Assembly (NCBI GenBank): GCA_036504895.1
Contig: DASXUJ010000062.1
Location: 62,001 to 126,000, forward strand
DNA: 64,000 bases
Reading direction: 5' to 3'
DNA from: Syntrophorhabdaceae bacterium
GTDB lineage: Bacteria; Desulfobacterota; Syntrophorhabdia; Syntrophorhabdales; Syntrophorhabdaceae
Shown here: one piece after another, positions 1 through 10,458 of the stretch
How the letters are laid out: each line of letters starts with the position of its first letter
Position numbering within the stretch: the stretch's first letter is position 1
The notes under the pieces: model-generated
Seen by the model: the letters and a program-made list of their open reading frames with translations, nothing else
What the model was told of the DNA's origin: nothing
Databases searched by the model: none
Translations under genes and position numbers: made by a program

Positions 1-67
1 ATATGGGGGAATGGGTTTATCCGGAAGGCGCAGGATCGGACGGGGAGATACCTTAGGGGGGAGTACC

Positions 68-577
68 TTACTTCAGTTTTGACATGGTATGGGCCGCTTT
101 CCTCAGCTTTTTGGGGAGCTTTCTCGGGTTTCCCTTTTTCGGAGAGGACTGGTCATCCTCTTCGATGAAATCATCCCTTTTGCCTGTCATCTCTTCCATG
201 ATCATCAGGTCCAGTCGTTGGGGAAGCATAAAGGCGACCCCCGCCTTCTTTGCTTCATCTATAATCGCGCGGTCCGAGGTAACCACCGCTATATTGCCCC
301 TGCCCTCTCTGATCCAGCCGATAATCACGTCATCGGCGGTCTCGTTTTCTTTTGAGTAGACCACGTCGATGCCAAGATAGTTCTCCCGCTGTCTTCCAGG
401 AGACATGCTGTTGTAGGCATCAAAGACAACAGTAATCCTGGAGCCCTTTTTTTTCTTGTAGCGGGCCAGTCTTTCGAGTACGGTCCGCCTAAGGGTCTCT
501 CCCTGAGACCCGTTCTGAACTCCGGGACTTATGATCTTCATCATGTAGTTATACCCGTCGATCACTATATGGGTCAT
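68..577 (-). CDS. YacP-like NYN-domain RNA-binding/nuclease-like protein
   Basis: The 169-residue product begins with the NYN/PIN-like signature HIVIDGYNYM and has acidic positions at VVFDAYN, NETADD and VTSDRA, the pattern of the YacP (DUF901) family. Family members are putative Mg-dependent RNases. The last 45 residues are Lys/Arg-rich and probably disordered. I start at the ATG at 577, where the domain begins and a G-rich ribosome site precedes it; a longer reading to 616 adds 13 unconserved residues. It is the last gene I see in the long operon, after nusB. The function is known only at family level. Confidence 0.8.
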   Translation of the reverse strand: MTHIVIDGYNYMMKIISPGVQNGSQGETLRRTVLERLARYKKKKGSRITVVFDAYNSMSPGRQRENYLGIDVVYSKENETADDVIIGWIREGRGNIAVVTSDRAIIDEAKKAGVAFMLPQRLDLMIMEEMTGKRDDFIEEDDQSSPKKGNPRKLPKKLRKAAHTMSKLK

Positions 578-645
578 TATATCCCCCAAGCCGGCCCCGT
601 CCGTTTTCCGGGGCATTAGTCGTGTGTATTCTCTTTTTAAGATGA

Positions 646-1122
646 TCAGGAGACTGAAGAGCCCGCCTTTAATGTCCCACTACCTTCGGCCGAAGTGGCT
701 GCGCAGCCCGGCCCCTTCTCTTTGTAGTGATCCCTCATTATTCTGTCGAGTACACCGTTGATAAATTCACGGGATTCATCGCTTCCGTATTTCTTGGCCA
801 GCTCGAGGGCCTCATCGATCGCCACCTTCGGCGGCACATCGGGCGAATAGAGCATCTCATAGATGGAAAGCCTCATGATGCCCTTATCCACATAGGTAAT
901 ACGATCCAACCGCCAGTTGTCGCAGGCATCCTGAATATAGAGATCGATCCTTTCCCTCTCACGGGTCACGCCGAGGAGGATTGATTTGGCATAATTCACT
1001 ACATCCGGCTGATACGGGAAGCTTTCGCAGTATGCAGCCAGAGCCCGCTCGGGATCATTTCCGTAAGTTTCTAACTGGTAAAGCATGCGTAATGCTAATT
1101 CTCTGGCTTTTCTTCTGCGCAC
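646..1122 (-). CDS. nusB: Transcription antitermination factor NusB
   Basis: NusB binds boxA RNA with S10 (NusE) in rRNA antitermination. The product opens VRRRKARELALRMLYQLE, the typical NusB N terminus, and has the conserved C-terminal segment VAIDEALELAKKYG..ESREFINGVLD. I start at the GTG at 1122, which follows the ribH stop in the string TAATGTG; an upstream in-frame start would add 17 unrelated residues. The roughly 20-residue tail after the helical core is unusual and low in complexity. It lies downstream of ribH, the common ribH-nusB pairing, so it is probably translationally coupled. Confidence 0.93.
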   Translation of the reverse strand: MRRRKARELALRMLYQLETYGNDPERALAAYCESFPYQPDVVNYAKSILLGVTRERERIDLYIQDACDNWRLDRITYVDKGIMRLSIYEMLYSPDVPPKVAIDEALELAKKYGSDESREFINGVLDRIMRDHYKEKGPGCAATSAEGSGTLKAGSSVS

Positions 1123-1123
1123 A

Positions 1124-1582
1124 TTAACCTTTCTTGAGCAGGTTAGCCATCTCGATCGCCGTGAGAGCGGCATCGAACCCTTTATTGCCCGATTTCGTTC
1201 CTGCCCGCTCTATGGCCTGTTCGATGGTTTCACTCGTAATAATACCGAAAGCGACAGGCTTCTCATTCTCCAGGGAAACAAGGGCGATGCCTTTGGTGAC
1301 CTCTGAGGCGACATAATGAAAATGCGGCGTGGCGCCTTTGATCACCGCTCCCAGACATATCACGGCGTCCAGCTCCGGCTTTTTGACGAGCCGCTTTGCC
1401 ATAAGAGGTATTTCAAATGCGCCGGGTACTTTATAGATGTCGATCTGTCCCTCTTTCGCGCCGTGCCTTTTTAAGGCATCGAGGGCGCCTTCAAGGAGCC
1501 TTTCCGTAATAAAACTATTGAACCTGCTTACGATAATTGCGAATTTGAAGCCTTTTGCATCGAGTATCCCCTCATAGACCAT
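1124..1582 (-). CDS. ribH: 6,7-dimethyl-8-ribityllumazine synthase
   Basis: This enzyme condenses 5-amino-6-ribitylaminouracil with dihydroxybutanone phosphate to give lumazine, the penultimate step of riboflavin synthesis. The 152 residues match the usual size. Visible signatures are [35 protein letters not shown] with the catalytic His in the HFHYV segment, and [12 protein letters not shown]. It lies between ribBA (10 nt upstream) and nusB (adjacent), inside the ribD-ribE-ribBA-ribH block. I see no FMN riboswitch near the block, so expression probably follows the long operon. Confidence 0.97.
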   Translation of the reverse strand: MVYEGILDAKGFKFAIIVSRFNSFITERLLEGALDALKRHGAKEGQIDIYKVPGAFEIPLMAKRLVKKPELDAVICLGAVIKGATPHFHYVASEVTKGIALVSLENEKPVAFGIITSETIEQAIERAGTKSGNKGFDAALTAIEMANLLKKG

Positions 1583-1592
1583 ATATGGCTCC

Positions 1593-2798
1593 TCATATGT
1601 TATTCAAGATATGTCCAAGCTTCTCCTGCTTGGTCTTAAGATAAGCAAGGTTATCTTTGGTCGGCGACATTTCTATGGGCACCCTTTCCACAACCGTCAG
1701 ACCGTAGCCCTCGAGTCCTTTTATTTTCCTCGGGTTATTCGTAATGAGCCTCATTTTTCTGACTCCCAGGTCATTGAGAATTTGAGCGCCGAGGCCGTAA
1801 TCTCTCAGGTCGGGAGAAAAACCCAGGGCAATGTTCGCCTCCACGGTATCATGACCGTTGTCCTGAAGGTTATAGGCTTTTAATTTATTGAGCAGGCCGA
1901 TGCCTCTGCCTTCCTGCCTCATGTAGACAAAGACGCCTTTCTCTTCCTTCTCGATCATCTTCAGGGCCAGTTGAAGCTGTTCTCCGCAGTCACACCTCAA
2001 GGACCCGAGTACATCGCCCGTAAAGCATTCCGAATGGACCCTCACGAGCACCACGTCATCGGGAGTGATATTCCCTTTGACAAGGGCCAGGTGGGTTTCT
2101 TTGTCTACGTCGTTTTCATAGCCCATAAGCGTGAAATCGCCGCCGTAGCGGGTGGGCAGTTTTGTCTCCGTCACCCGTCGCACAAGCCGCTCGTTCTTCG
2201 TCCTGTATTTGATCAGGTCGGCAATAGCCACGATTTTGAGGTCATGTTCTTTCGCGAAGACCTCGAGATCGGGCATCCTCGCCATGGTGCCGTCCTCTTT
2301 CATGATCTCGCAGATGACACCCGCGGGTTTCAGACCCGCAAGCCTCGCAAGATCTACCGATCCTTCGGTATGGCCGACCCTCACCAAAACTCCGCCGTTC
2401 TTGGCCATTAAAGGAAAGACATGACCCGGCTTCGCAAGATCGTCCGGCGTCGTGGCATCGTCAATCGCGACTTGTATAGTCTTTGCCCGGTCATGGGCTG
2501 AAATACCCGTAGTGACCCCTTTCTTGGCTTCGATAGAGACGGTGAACGCGGTATTGTGGGCGGAGGTGTTCTCCCGGACCATCAAGGGAAGCCCGAGGGC
2601 CCTCACTCTCTCTTCCGTGAGGGAGAGACATATGAGGCCGCAGGCATAACGGGCCATAAAAGTAACGACTTCCGGGGTAACCATCTCCGCGGCTATCATT
2701 ACATCGCCTTCGTTCTCTCTATCTTCGTCATCGACAATGATGACCATTTTTCCTTTTCTGATGTCTTCTATTACATCCTCAATATTCGAAATTGCCAT
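1593..2798 (-). CDS. ribBA: Bifunctional 3,4-dihydroxy-2-butanone-4-phosphate synthase / GTP cyclohydrolase II
   Basis: The protein has 401 residues. Residues 1-200 are the RibB half, with the acidic loop [10 protein letters not shown] and the [13 protein letters not shown] segment. Residues 205-401 are the RibA half, with the zinc-binding [15 protein letters not shown] and the [12 protein letters not shown]-binding motif. Together they supply both precursors of lumazine, from ribulose 5-phosphate and from GTP. The start codon follows the ribE stop almost directly (ribE ends at 2800), so the two are probably coupled. All expected catalytic motifs are present, so both halves should be active. 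Confidence 0.97.
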   Translation of the reverse strand: MAISNIEDVIEDIRKGKMVIIVDDEDRENEGDVMIAAEMVTPEVVTFMARYACGLICLSLTEERVRALGLPLMVRENTSAHNTAFTVSIEAKKGVTTGISAHDRAKTIQVAIDDATTPDDLAKPGHVFPLMAKNGGVLVRVGHTEGSVDLARLAGLKPAGVICEIMKEDGTMARMPDLEVFAKEHDLKIVAIADLIKYRTKNERLVRRVTETKLPTRYGGDFTLMGYENDVDKETHLALVKGNITPDDVVLVRVHSECFTGDVLGSLRCDCGEQLQLALKMIEKEEKGVFVYMRQEGRGIGLLNKLKAYNLQDNGHDTVEANIALGFSPDLRDYGLGAQILNDLGVRKMRLITNNPRKIKGLEGYGLTVVERVPIEMSPTKDNLAYLKTKQEKLGHILNNI

Positions 2799-2799
2799 T

Positions 2800-3447
2800 T
2801 CAATCCCCTTTTATATATCCATGGTCATAGAGAAATTTCATGTCGAGGCCCCGATTTTTGCCTCCCGCCATGAAATTCTCTATATATTTGCCGATGATAT
2901 CGGTCTCTATATTCAGTTTATCCCGCTGTTTTCTTTCCCGAAGTGTGGTTTTCGATGCGGTGTACGGGATTATGTTAACCGTAAATAAGTTATCATGTCG
3001 ATCGTTCACTGTCAAGCTCACGCCATCAAGGGTTATGGAGCCTTTTCTTACGATTTGTCTTGCCGTGTCGGGACCGACTTCTATCTCGAAACGCAGGGAA
3101 TCACCCGCCCCTTTTATCTCCCTGATCGTTCCGATTCCGTCCACATGGCCCATGACAATATGGCCGCCGAACCGTCCGTCGGACCGCATGGCCCGCTCCA
3201 CATTGATAAGAATGCCCGGCTTCTTCTCCTTCAGAGTTGTCACGTCCAGCGTCTCCAGAGACGCGTCCGCCACAAAGCCGTCGACCGTAATTCTCGTGGC
3301 CGTCAGACATACGCCGTCGATCGCCACACTGTCCCCTTCCACGATACCAAGGGGATCCAAATGGGTGCGAATGGAGAACTCCCATCTTCCCGTCAGCTTT
3401 CTTATATCGGCGATGGCGCCTATATCCTCAATAATCCCTGTGAACAT
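2800..3447 (-). CDS. ribE: Riboflavin synthase alpha chain
   Basis: Riboflavin synthase dismutates two lumazines to riboflavin. The 215 residues begin with [10 protein letters not shown] and show two lumazine-binding barrels: the first has the VDGVCLTAT signature, the second (from about residue 98) has GHVDGIG and [12 protein letters not shown]-terminal helix for trimerisation follows. The first 20 nt overlap the end of ribD, suggesting translational coupling. The length is typical of the family. Confidence 0.96.
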   Translation of the reverse strand: MFTGIIEDIGAIADIRKLTGRWEFSIRTHLDPLGIVEGDSVAIDGVCLTATRITVDGFVADASLETLDVTTLKEKKPGILINVERAMRSDGRFGGHIVMGHVDGIGTIREIKGAGDSLRFEIEVGPDTARQIVRKGSITLDGVSLTVNDRHDNLFTVNIIPYTASKTTLRERKQRDKLNIETDIIGKYIENFMAGGKNRGLDMKFLYDHGYIKGD

Positions 3448-4531
3448 AAGCCTCTACGAATATATCTTCTTTGAATCTCTTCACTGCGACAATATCGACC
3501 TTGTGGGCGTCCCGGAGAAAATCGATTCCTTTTCCCCCTATGAGACTCTGGGCATTTTTGCCGCCTATGAGAATAGGCGCATAGAAGATGAGAAGCTTGT
3601 CGAGGAGATTCTCTTTCACGAGGGTGCTGTTCAATTCCCCGCCCCCTTCGACCAGCACGCTCTGCACCTCTCTATTATAGAGCACGTCGCAGACCTGTTT
3701 CAGGGAAACCCTTCCGTTCTCGTCCTTTCCCACCTTTACCACATCCACGCCAAAGGACTTCAACCGCGCCTCTTTATCATGACGGGACTCGTCGGACGTG
3801 AAGATCCACGTGCGGTACTTCTCTGCGGTCTTCACTACATCGCAGGCAAGAGGTATTCTCAACTTGGAGTCAAGGATAATCCTGACCGGTATTTTTTTGG
3901 GTTTTGACACCTTGGGCACGAGGAGCGGGTTGTCCGAGATTACCGTATTGATCCCAATCATCACCCCGTCCGTCACCGATCTCAGCTTATTTACATACCG
4001 CCGCGACTCTTCATTCGATATCCATTTGGAATCACACGTCTTCGTCGCTATTTTTCCGTCAAGACTGGCAGCGGCCTTGAGGGTGAAGAAGGGTCTTTTC
4101 TTCTCCATGTATGCAATGAATGCTTCGTTGAGTTTCCTGGCCTCATGTTCCAGGAGGCCCACTTTCGTATCTATGCCGCCCTTTCTCAGGCTCTCCACCC
4201 CTTTTCCGTTCACCAGAGGGTTGGGGTCGAGCATGGAGACGACCACCTTCCTGACTCCCGCCCTCATGACCGCATCCACGCAGGGAGGAGTCCTGCCCTG
4301 ATGGGCGCACGGTTCCAGATTAATGTACAGGGTGGCGCCGCGGGCCTCTTCTTTCGCCTCATGAAGGGCGATAATCTCCGCATGGGGAAGACCCGCCTTC
4401 CGGTGATATCCCTTGCCCACCACATGTTTTCCTTTTACGAGTATTGCTCCGACCATAGGGTTGGGGGAGGCGGTACCGTGCCCCCTTCTTCCGAGCGAGA
4501 GCGCCATGCGCATGTAATCTTCTTCTTTCAC
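3428..4531 (-). CDS. ribD: Bifunctional diaminohydroxyphosphoribosylaminopyrimidine deaminase / uracil reductase
   Basis: RibD carries out steps two and three of riboflavin synthesis. The N-terminal deaminase (about residues 1-145) has the zinc motif HAEIIAL..PCAHQGRTPPC. The C-terminal reductase has SLDGKIAT and VEGGGELNSTLV. I choose the GTG at 4531, preceded by an AGAGGG ribosome site and giving the usual N terminus KEEDYMRMAL. A GTG at 4570 would add 13 unconserved residues. It follows nrdR by about 50 nt and overlaps ribE by 20 nt. Confidence 0.93.
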   Translation of the reverse strand: MKEEDYMRMALSLGRRGHGTASPNPMVGAILVKGKHVVGKGYHRKAGLPHAEIIALHEAKEEARGATLYINLEPCAHQGRTPPCVDAVMRAGVRKVVVSMLDPNPLVNGKGVESLRKGGIDTKVGLLEHEARKLNEAFIAYMEKKRPFFTLKAAASLDGKIATKTCDSKWISNEESRRYVNKLRSVTDGVMIGINTVISDNPLLVPKVSKPKKIPVRIILDSKLRIPLACDVVKTAEKYRTWIFTSDESRHDKEARLKSFGVDVVKVGKDENGRVSLKQVCDVLYNREVQSVLVEGGGELNSTLVKENLLDKLLIFYAPILIGGKNAQSLIGGKGIDFLRDAHKVDIVAVKRFKEDIFVEAYVHRDY

Positions 4532-4578
4532 GGTAAACCCTCTGCCATGCGAGCCGCGGGAAAGGCTCACATCTGTCG

Positions 4579-5046
4579 TTATTGGCTCTCGTTTTTCTTG
4601 AGAACGAGATCCTTCAGCTCATCCATAAATTCATTGATGTCCCTGAACTGCCTGTATACCGATGCAAACCTCACATAGGCGATCTCATCGAGTTTTCGCA
4701 ATTCATCCATGACCATGGAGCCGATCTCGGAGGACCTGATCTCCTTTTCACCCTTCTCGTTCAGGTTATGCTCTATGCGCAGCACTATTTTTTCGAGGTT
4801 GGTAATACTGACAGGTCTTTTCTCGCACGCCCTTTTGAGGCCTCCGAGTACCTTCACCCCATCGAAGACTTCACGCCTTCCGTCCTTCTTCACCACCAGA
4901 GGCAGCCCCTCCTCGAGCCTCTCGGCCGTGGAGAACCTCTTGGCGCATTTCAGGCACTCCCTCCGCCTCCTGATGGTATCCATCTCTTTGCTCATGCGGG
5001 AATCAAGTACTTTGCTTTCCGGGTGACCACAGTAAGGACATTTCAT
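4579..5046 (-). CDS. nrdR: Transcriptional repressor NrdR
   Basis: NrdR senses dATP/ATP through an ATP-cone and represses ribonucleotide reductase genes. The 155 residues begin with the zinc ribbon [15 protein letters not shown] and a second Cys pair in CLKCAKRF, followed by the ATP-cone [13 protein letters not shown]. The start overlaps the stop of the dCMP deaminase gene (ATGA). Its neighbours (dCMP deaminase, glyA) suit a deoxynucleotide theme. I did not find a clear NrdR box in this window. Confidence 0.95.
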   Translation of the reverse strand: MKCPYCGHPESKVLDSRMSKEMDTIRRRRECLKCAKRFSTAERLEEGLPLVVKKDGRREVFDGVKVLGGLKRACEKRPVSITNLEKIVLRIEHNLNEKGEKEIRSSEIGSMVMDELRKLDEIAYVRFASVYRQFRDINEFMDELKDLVLKKNESQ

Positions 5047-5522
5047 GATGAAGTCCCGTCTGCTTTTTCCTGCAATTGCACCTTCTGCACCAGTATACCC
5101 GACTCCTTCACCATATCGGCGGCAAGTTCGTCAGGGTACCCGTCAATGTAAAATATCGTGGTAATACCGGCATTAATCACCATTTTGGTGCATATGGAGC
5201 AGGGGAGATGGGTGGTATAAAGTTGAGCGTCTTTAATCGACGCGCCATGATACGCGGCTTGAATGATCGCATTCTGTTCGGCATGAAGCCCCCGGCACAA
5301 CTCATGTCTTTCACCTGCCGCGACATTGAGTCTCTCTCTCAGGCACCCGCTTTCCGTACAATGCCTGAGCCCCATGGGCGCCCCGTTATAACCCGTAGAC
5401 AGAATCCTCTTGTCTTTCACAATGAGCGCCCCTACGTTTCTTCTCTTGCATGTGGATCTCTTGGATATGATCTGCGCGATCTCCATGAAGTAAGAATCCC
5501 AGCCGGGGCGGGTACTGATCAT
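5043..5522 (-). CDS. dCMP deaminase (ComEB family)
   Basis: The enzyme converts dCMP to dUMP, feeding dTMP synthesis, which here is likely done by ThyX encoded at 59250-59978. The 159-residue product has the zinc signature HAEQNAI and [10 protein letters not shown], and the N terminus [12 protein letters not shown] typical of the family. I start at the ATG at 5522, which overlaps the glyA stop as ATGA; a longer reading to 5561 adds 13 residues that lie inside glyA. It overlaps nrdR by 4 nt. Confidence 0.93.
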   Translation of the reverse strand: MISTRPGWDSYFMEIAQIISKRSTCKRRNVGALIVKDKRILSTGYNGAPMGLRHCTESGCLRERLNVAAGERHELCRGLHAEQNAIIQAAYHGASIKDAQLYTTHLPCSICTKMVINAGITTIFYIDGYPDELAADMVKESGILVQKVQLQEKADGTSS

Positions 5523-6775
5523 ATTCCGTATATGGGGGAATAAAAGGGAAACCTCTCGCAAAGAGCTCTGACCCGGGATTTTATTTCTCTGTATACCTCT
5601 TCGTTATTAAGATTCGTCAAAGCCCTGTCCATAAGTTCCGCGATCAGGTCCATTTCGCTTTCCTTCATGCCTCTGGTGGTCACCGCGGGGGTGCCGACCC
5701 TTATGCCGCTGGTCGTGTTGGCCCCTTTTGAATCAAAGGGAATGAGGTTCTTGTTGACCATGATCCCGCTCGGCTCCAGGGCCTCCTGCGCCTCTTTTCC
5801 CGTGATCCCCTTTCCTGAAAGATCCATAAGAAAAAGATGGTTATCCGTGCCCCCGGAGACGATCCTGTAGCCCCGCAGCTCCATATTTCGTGCCAGTCGT
5901 GCTGCATTCACGATTACCTGCTTCTGGTAATCCCGAAACTCTTCGGTCATGGCCTGCTTCAAAGCCACTGCCTTCGCCGCAATGACATGCATGAGCGGGC
6001 CGCCCTGAAGTCCGGGGAATATCGCTGAATCGACGGCCTTTCCGAACTCTTTCTTGCAGAAGACAAGGCCGCCCCTGGGTCCGCGCAAGGTCTTATGTGT
6101 CGTAGTAGTGACGAAATGAGCATGCTCCATGGGACTCGGATGGCACTCGGCGGCTATCAGCCCCGCGATATGAGCCATATCAACCGTGAGGTAAGCGCCC
6201 ACATCGTCTGCTATCTCCCTGAATTTCTTAAAATCGATGACCCTGGGATAGGCGCTTGCCCCCGCGATGATCATCTTGGGCTTCTCCGCCCGCGCAATCC
6301 TCAGGATCTCATCGTAATCAAGCAGCTCGCTCTCGGCGGCAACCTTATAACCGACGGCATTGTAAAATTTTCCCGAGAAGCTGACTCTTGCCCCGTGGGT
6401 AAGGTGACCCCCATGGGCGATATCCATGCCGAGTATCTTGTCGCCTTGATTGAGGACGGCATAGAAAACCGCCATATTTGCCGACGAGCCGGAATGGGGT
6501 TGCACATTCACATGCTCTGCATGAAAGAGCTCTTTTGCCCTTTCTATGGCAATATTTTCAATTTCATCGAGAAATCCGCACCCGCTGTAATACCGCTTAC
6601 TCGGATATCCCTCGGCATATTTATTCGTAAGCACACAGCCCTGAAATTCGAGTATCTCTTCATCGACGTAATTCTCGGACGCAATGAGGATCAGGCTGTA
6701 TTCTTCGCGCTCGATTTCGCTTCGCACCAGCGTATAAATCTGTCGGTCTTTCACATCCTCGCTCTTCATCTTCAT
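5519..6775 (-). CDS. glyA: Serine hydroxymethyltransferase
   Basis: This PLP enzyme interconverts serine and glycine and charges tetrahydrofolate with a one-carbon unit. The 418 residues are of normal length. Visible motifs are [27 protein letters not shown] and the PLP-lysine segment [15 protein letters not shown]. It overlaps rpiB upstream and the dCMP deaminase gene downstream by 4 nt each, so the genes are strongly coupled. The methylene-folate it makes could serve the ThyX encoded near 59 kb. Confidence 0.97.
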   Translation of the reverse strand: MKMKSEDVKDRQIYTLVRSEIEREEYSLILIASENYVDEEILEFQGCVLTNKYAEGYPSKRYYSGCGFLDEIENIAIERAKELFHAEHVNVQPHSGSSANMAVFYAVLNQGDKILGMDIAHGGHLTHGARVSFSGKFYNAVGYKVAAESELLDYDEILRIARAEKPKMIIAGASAYPRVIDFKKFREIADDVGAYLTVDMAHIAGLIAAECHPSPMEHAHFVTTTTHKTLRGPRGGLVFCKKEFGKAVDSAIFPGLQGGPLMHVIAAKAVALKQAMTEEFRDYQKQVIVNAARLARNMELRGYRIVSGGTDNHLFLMDLSGKGITGKEAQEALEPSGIMVNKNLIPFDSKGANTTSGIRVGTPAVTTRGMKESEMDLIAELMDRALTNLNNEEVYREIKSRVRALCERFPFYSPIYGI

Positions 6776-7227
6776 GGCTTTGATAGATGTTTATCTTCCC
6801 ATTCCTTTATTTTGTCGACTCTCTTCTCATGTCTTCCTCCTTCAAAGGGGGTTTCGAGCCAGACTTTCACGATTTCTTCCGCGAGTCCCTTTCCCATCAC
6901 CCGACCTCCGAGGACAAGAACATTCGTGTCCAGGTGCCGCCGGCTCTGCGTCGCCGTATACAAATCCTGACCGAGGACCGCACGCACCCCTTTCACTTTG
7001 TTGGCCACGACGCTCATTCCGACCCCGGTTCCGCAAAAGAGGATACCCCTCTCGGCAATGCCGTCCGAAACGAGCTTTGCCGCTTTGAAACCAAAATCAG
7101 GATAATCGACCGAGCCTTCTCCGTCAGTTCCTTCATCGGTGCAGCTATACCCCCATTCCTTCAGGAGGTTCTTTACATATTCTTTAAGCTCGTAACCCGC
7201 GTGGTCCGACCCCAGCGCGATCTTCAT
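6772..7227 (-). CDS. rpiB: Ribose-5-phosphate isomerase B
   Basis: RpiB interconverts ribose 5-phosphate and ribulose 5-phosphate, the latter being a RibB substrate. The 151 residues start [15 protein letters not shown], with the His and Asp of the active site, and contain the [15 protein letters not shown] loop with the catalytic Cys. [13 protein letters not shown] is the usual C-terminal motif. The start overlaps the fabF stop and the end overlaps glyA, both by 4 nt. Confidence 0.96.
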   Translation of the reverse strand: MKIALGSDHAGYELKEYVKNLLKEWGYSCTDEGTDGEGSVDYPDFGFKAAKLVSDGIAERGILFCGTGVGMSVVANKVKGVRAVLGQDLYTATQSRRHLDTNVLVLGGRVMGKGLAEEIVKVWLETPFEGGRHEKRVDKIKEWEDKHLSKP

Positions 7228-8465
7228 CCTTCAAATTTCCGGAAGACGAGGGTACAATTGGTGCCTCCGAAACCAAAGGAATTCGACATGGCGGCGCGGA
7301 TTTGGTGACTCCGTGCCGTATTAGGCACGTAATCCAGGTCACACTCCGGGTCCGGGTTCTCATAGTTGATCGTAGGCGGACAGACCTGGTCCCGTATGCT
7401 GAGAACGGAAAAGACCGCTTCCACCGCGCCTGCCGCACCCAACAGGTGACCGGTCATGGACTTGGTAGAGCTCACGGGGACCTTATATGCGCGATCTTTA
7501 AATACTTCTTTAATCGCGATTGTTTCGATGTGATCGTTAAGTTCCGTCGACGTCCCGTGGGCGTTGATATAGTCCACATCCCCGGTGGTCATGCCGGCGT
7601 CTTTCAGCGCCATTCCCATGCACCTGACGAAGCCTTCTCCGTCAGGTGCCGGCGCAGTAATATGATAGGCGTCGCCGTTGTAGCCGTAACCGGCTATTTC
7701 GGCATAAATCGTTGCATTTCGTGCCAGGGCATGATTGAGCTCCTCGAGGATCACTATCCCTGCGCCCTCGGCTACCACAAAACCATCCCTGTCCCGCTCG
7801 AAAGGCCTCGACGCCTTCTGGGGCTCATCATTCCTTCTGGACAGCGCCTTCATCGCATTAAAACCACCCACCGTCAGTGGAGTGAGATTGGCCTCGGTGC
7901 CGCCCGCAACCATAACGTCCGCGTCCCCATACTGGATAATCCTGAAGGCGTCGCCGATGCAGTGAGCGCCCGTCGCGCAGGCGGTCACGATGCAAAGGTT
8001 CGGGCCTTTAATGCCGTGTTCTATGGCAATATGGCCGGGCGCCTCATTGGCAATCAGCATAGGAATAAAAAAAGGCGATATCCTGCCCGGTCCCCGTTCG
8101 AGAAGTATACTGTGATACTTCTCGAGTGTAGGTAAGCCCCCAAGTCCCGTGCCGGCAACGACTCCCACTCTCGTCGCGTCTTCGGACGACATATCGAGTC
8201 TTGCGTCGCCAACGGCGATCTTGGTCGCTCCGAGGACATACTGGATGAAGAGGTCCATCCTCTTCATCTCTTTCGGAGATATAAAATCCTCCGCCTTATA
8301 ATCTTTAATCTCGCCGGCGATTTTCGTATCAAAGCGGGAGGTATCGAATCTCGTGATGGGCGATATGCCGGATTCGCCCTTGAGGATTCTTTCCCACACA
8401 TTCTGATTCCCGGTACCAAGGGGAGTTACGAGACCCACACCTGTTACCACTACTCGTCTCTTCAA
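7224..8465 (-). CDS. fabF: 3-oxoacyl-ACP synthase II
   Basis: FabF is the condensing enzyme of fatty acid elongation. The 413 residues start [17 protein letters not shown]. The catalytic triad is visible as Cys in [10 protein letters not shown], His in [11 protein letters not shown] and His in [11 protein letters not shown]. It follows acpP after 17 nt and overlaps rpiB by 4 nt. It is the only ketoacyl-ACP synthase gene in the window. Confidence 0.97.
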   Translation of the reverse strand: MKRRVVVTGVGLVTPLGTGNQNVWERILKGESGISPITRFDTSRFDTKIAGEIKDYKAEDFISPKEMKRMDLFIQYVLGATKIAVGDARLDMSSEDATRVGVVAGTGLGGLPTLEKYHSILLERGPGRISPFFIPMLIANEAPGHIAIEHGIKGPNLCIVTACATGAHCIGDAFRIIQYGDADVMVAGGTEANLTPLTVGGFNAMKALSRRNDEPQKASRPFERDRDGFVVAEGAGIVILEELNHALARNATIYAEIAGYGYNGDAYHITAPAPDGEGFVRCMGMALKDAGMTTGDVDYINAHGTSTELNDHIETIAIKEVFKDRAYKVPVSSTKSMTGHLLGAAGAVEAVFSVLSIRDQVCPPTINYENPDPECDLDYVPNTARSHQIRAAMSNSFGFGGTNCTLVFRKFEG

Positions 8466-8482
8466 TCTAATCCACCCCTTAA

Positions 8483-8734
<252 letters not shown>

Positions 8735-8781
8735 TCATGATAAATAGGGAATTGTCTCCCTACTGCAAAAACGTTATTGTG

Positions 8782-9507
8782 CTACATGTGCAGACCACCG
8801 TTGACACTTATAACCTCACCGGTAATGTAGCTTCCATATTCCGAAAGAAGGAAATAGACCACCCCCGCGACATCGGAGGTCTCACCGAGCCTGCCCAGGG
8901 GGATTGCCCTGAACATCTCTTCCTTCGCCTTCTCGTTCAGCTCGTCCGTCATCTTCGTACGGATAAATCCGGGCGCCACGGCATTGACCCTGATTCCCCT
9001 CTCGCCATACTCTTTCGCCACGCTCTTGGTAAATCCTATGAGCCCCGCCTTGCTCGCCGCATAATTGGCTTGTCCCGCGTTGCCCATGATTCCGACTACG
9101 GAGGAGATATTCACAATTGCCCCGCCCGTCTTTAACATAGGTTTCACAACGGCCCTGGTACAGTTGAAGGCGCTTTTCAGGTTCACCTGCATGACCCTGT
9201 CCCAGTCTTCTTCTTTCATGCGTATGAGCAACTTATCGTTTGTAATGCCCGCGTTGTTGACAAGGCAATCGACCTTTCCCAGCGTCTTTATCACCGAGCT
9301 CACCGCCTCCTCGACTGCGCGAAAATCGGTGACGTCGACATGGACGAATTCGCCTTTGCGGCCCTGGGACCGTATCTCTTCCACGGTCTCCCGTGCATCG
9401 GCGATATCGAATATAGCCACGTCCGAGCCCTTTCCGGCCAGGAATACCGCAATGGCCCTTCCTATGCCCTGTGCGCCGCCCGTAACGATGGTAACCTTGT
9501 CATTCAT
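8782..9507 (-). CDS. fabG: 3-oxoacyl-ACP reductase
   Basis: FabG is the NADPH-dependent ketoreductase of fatty acid elongation. The 241 residues show the Rossmann motif VTGGAQGIGRAIA, the NNAGIT segment, the catalytic Ser in VNISSVVG and the YxxxK pair in YAASKAGLIG. It sits between fabD and acpP, the classical gene order. The protein ends with the usual SVNGGLHM motif. Confidence 0.97.
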   Translation of the reverse strand: MNDKVTIVTGGAQGIGRAIAVFLAGKGSDVAIFDIADARETVEEIRSQGRKGEFVHVDVTDFRAVEEAVSSVIKTLGKVDCLVNNAGITNDKLLIRMKEEDWDRVMQVNLKSAFNCTRAVVKPMLKTGGAIVNISSVVGIMGNAGQANYAASKAGLIGFTKSVAKEYGERGIRVNAVAPGFIRTKMTDELNEKAKEEMFRAIPLGRLGETSDVAGVVYFLLSEYGSYITGEVISVNGGLHM

Positions 9508-9519
9508 TCGACGCTCTCC

Positions 9520-10458
9520 TCAAGCCAGAATGGCTTTCAACCCTTCGATCTCTTCCATCCCTTCGACATTATAACACGGAATCCCCGGCTGAATCCGTCT
9601 TACCAGATTCGTGAGCACTTTCTGGGGTCCCACTTCGATAAAAAGCTCCACCCCTTCCCGGGCCATCCTCTTCACGCTTTCCTCCCAACGGACCGGAGAA
9701 AACATCTGCCTGAAGAGCTTGTCCGCCACTCTCTCCTTGTTCTGCTCCGGGGACGCATCGACATTGCAGACCACGGGATATATCATTTCGCCTTTGGTGA
9801 GGGACTCCAGCTCTGTCCTGAGCTTCCCGGCCCCCTCTTTCATGAGGGGACTATGAAAGGGTCCCGACACGTTAAGAAAAACCGCCTTTTTATAGCCGAT
9901 GCCTTTCAGTTTTTCCACGCATTCTCTGAGCGCTCCGAGATCGCCCGACAGGACTACCTGGTCCGCCGAGTTCAGGTTTGCGGGCACTACCACATAATCA
10001 TCATGCGAGGTCTCTCTCAGCACGGGCTCCACTTTTTCCATATCGGCGCCTATAAGGGCGGCCATCCCGCCTTTGCCCTTCGGGCAGGATTCTTCCATAA
10101 GAAGTCCTCTTTTCCTTGTAATCCTGAGGGCGTCCTCGAATGAGAAATATCCCGAGGCCAATAAGGCCGTATATTCGCCAAGACTATGCCCCGCAAGGAT
10201 AAAAGGGGCAAAGGAGATCTCTTGTGTCAACACCCGCCACGTCGCATAACAGGCAAGGAGAAGGGCGGGCTGAGTATTGAAAGTCTGCCTTAATTCTTCC
10301 TCGGGTCCCTGAAAGAAAAGCTCTGAAATAGGGAAGCCGAGAGTCGAGTCGGCCTTTGCGAAGAGCTCCCGCACCGTGTCGAACCTATCGTACAGCTTCT
10401 TGCCCATGCCCACATACTGAGAGCCCTGGCCCGGAAATAGAACGCCTATTTTTGCCAT
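9520..10458 (-). CDS. fabD: Malonyl-CoA:ACP transacylase
   Basis: FabD loads malonate onto ACP. The 312 residues start MAKIGVLFPGQGSQYVGMG and contain the nucleophile elbow AGHSLGEYTALLASG with the active Ser. The C-terminal half includes GPFHSPLM with the catalytic His. It begins directly after the acyl-CoA dehydrogenase gene with no gap, so the two are probably coupled. Confidence 0.97.
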   Translation of the reverse strand: MAKIGVLFPGQGSQYVGMGKKLYDRFDTVRELFAKADSTLGFPISELFFQGPEEELRQTFNTQPALLLACYATWRVLTQEISFAPFILAGHSLGEYTALLASGYFSFEDALRITRKRGLLMEESCPKGKGGMAALIGADMEKVEPVLRETSHDDYVVVPANLNSADQVVLSGDLGALRECVEKLKGIGYKKAVFLNVSGPFHSPLMKEGAGKLRTELESLTKGEMIYPVVCNVDASPEQNKERVADKLFRQMFSPVRWEESVKRMAREGVELFIEVGPQKVLTNLVRRIQPGIPCYNVEGMEEIEGLKAILA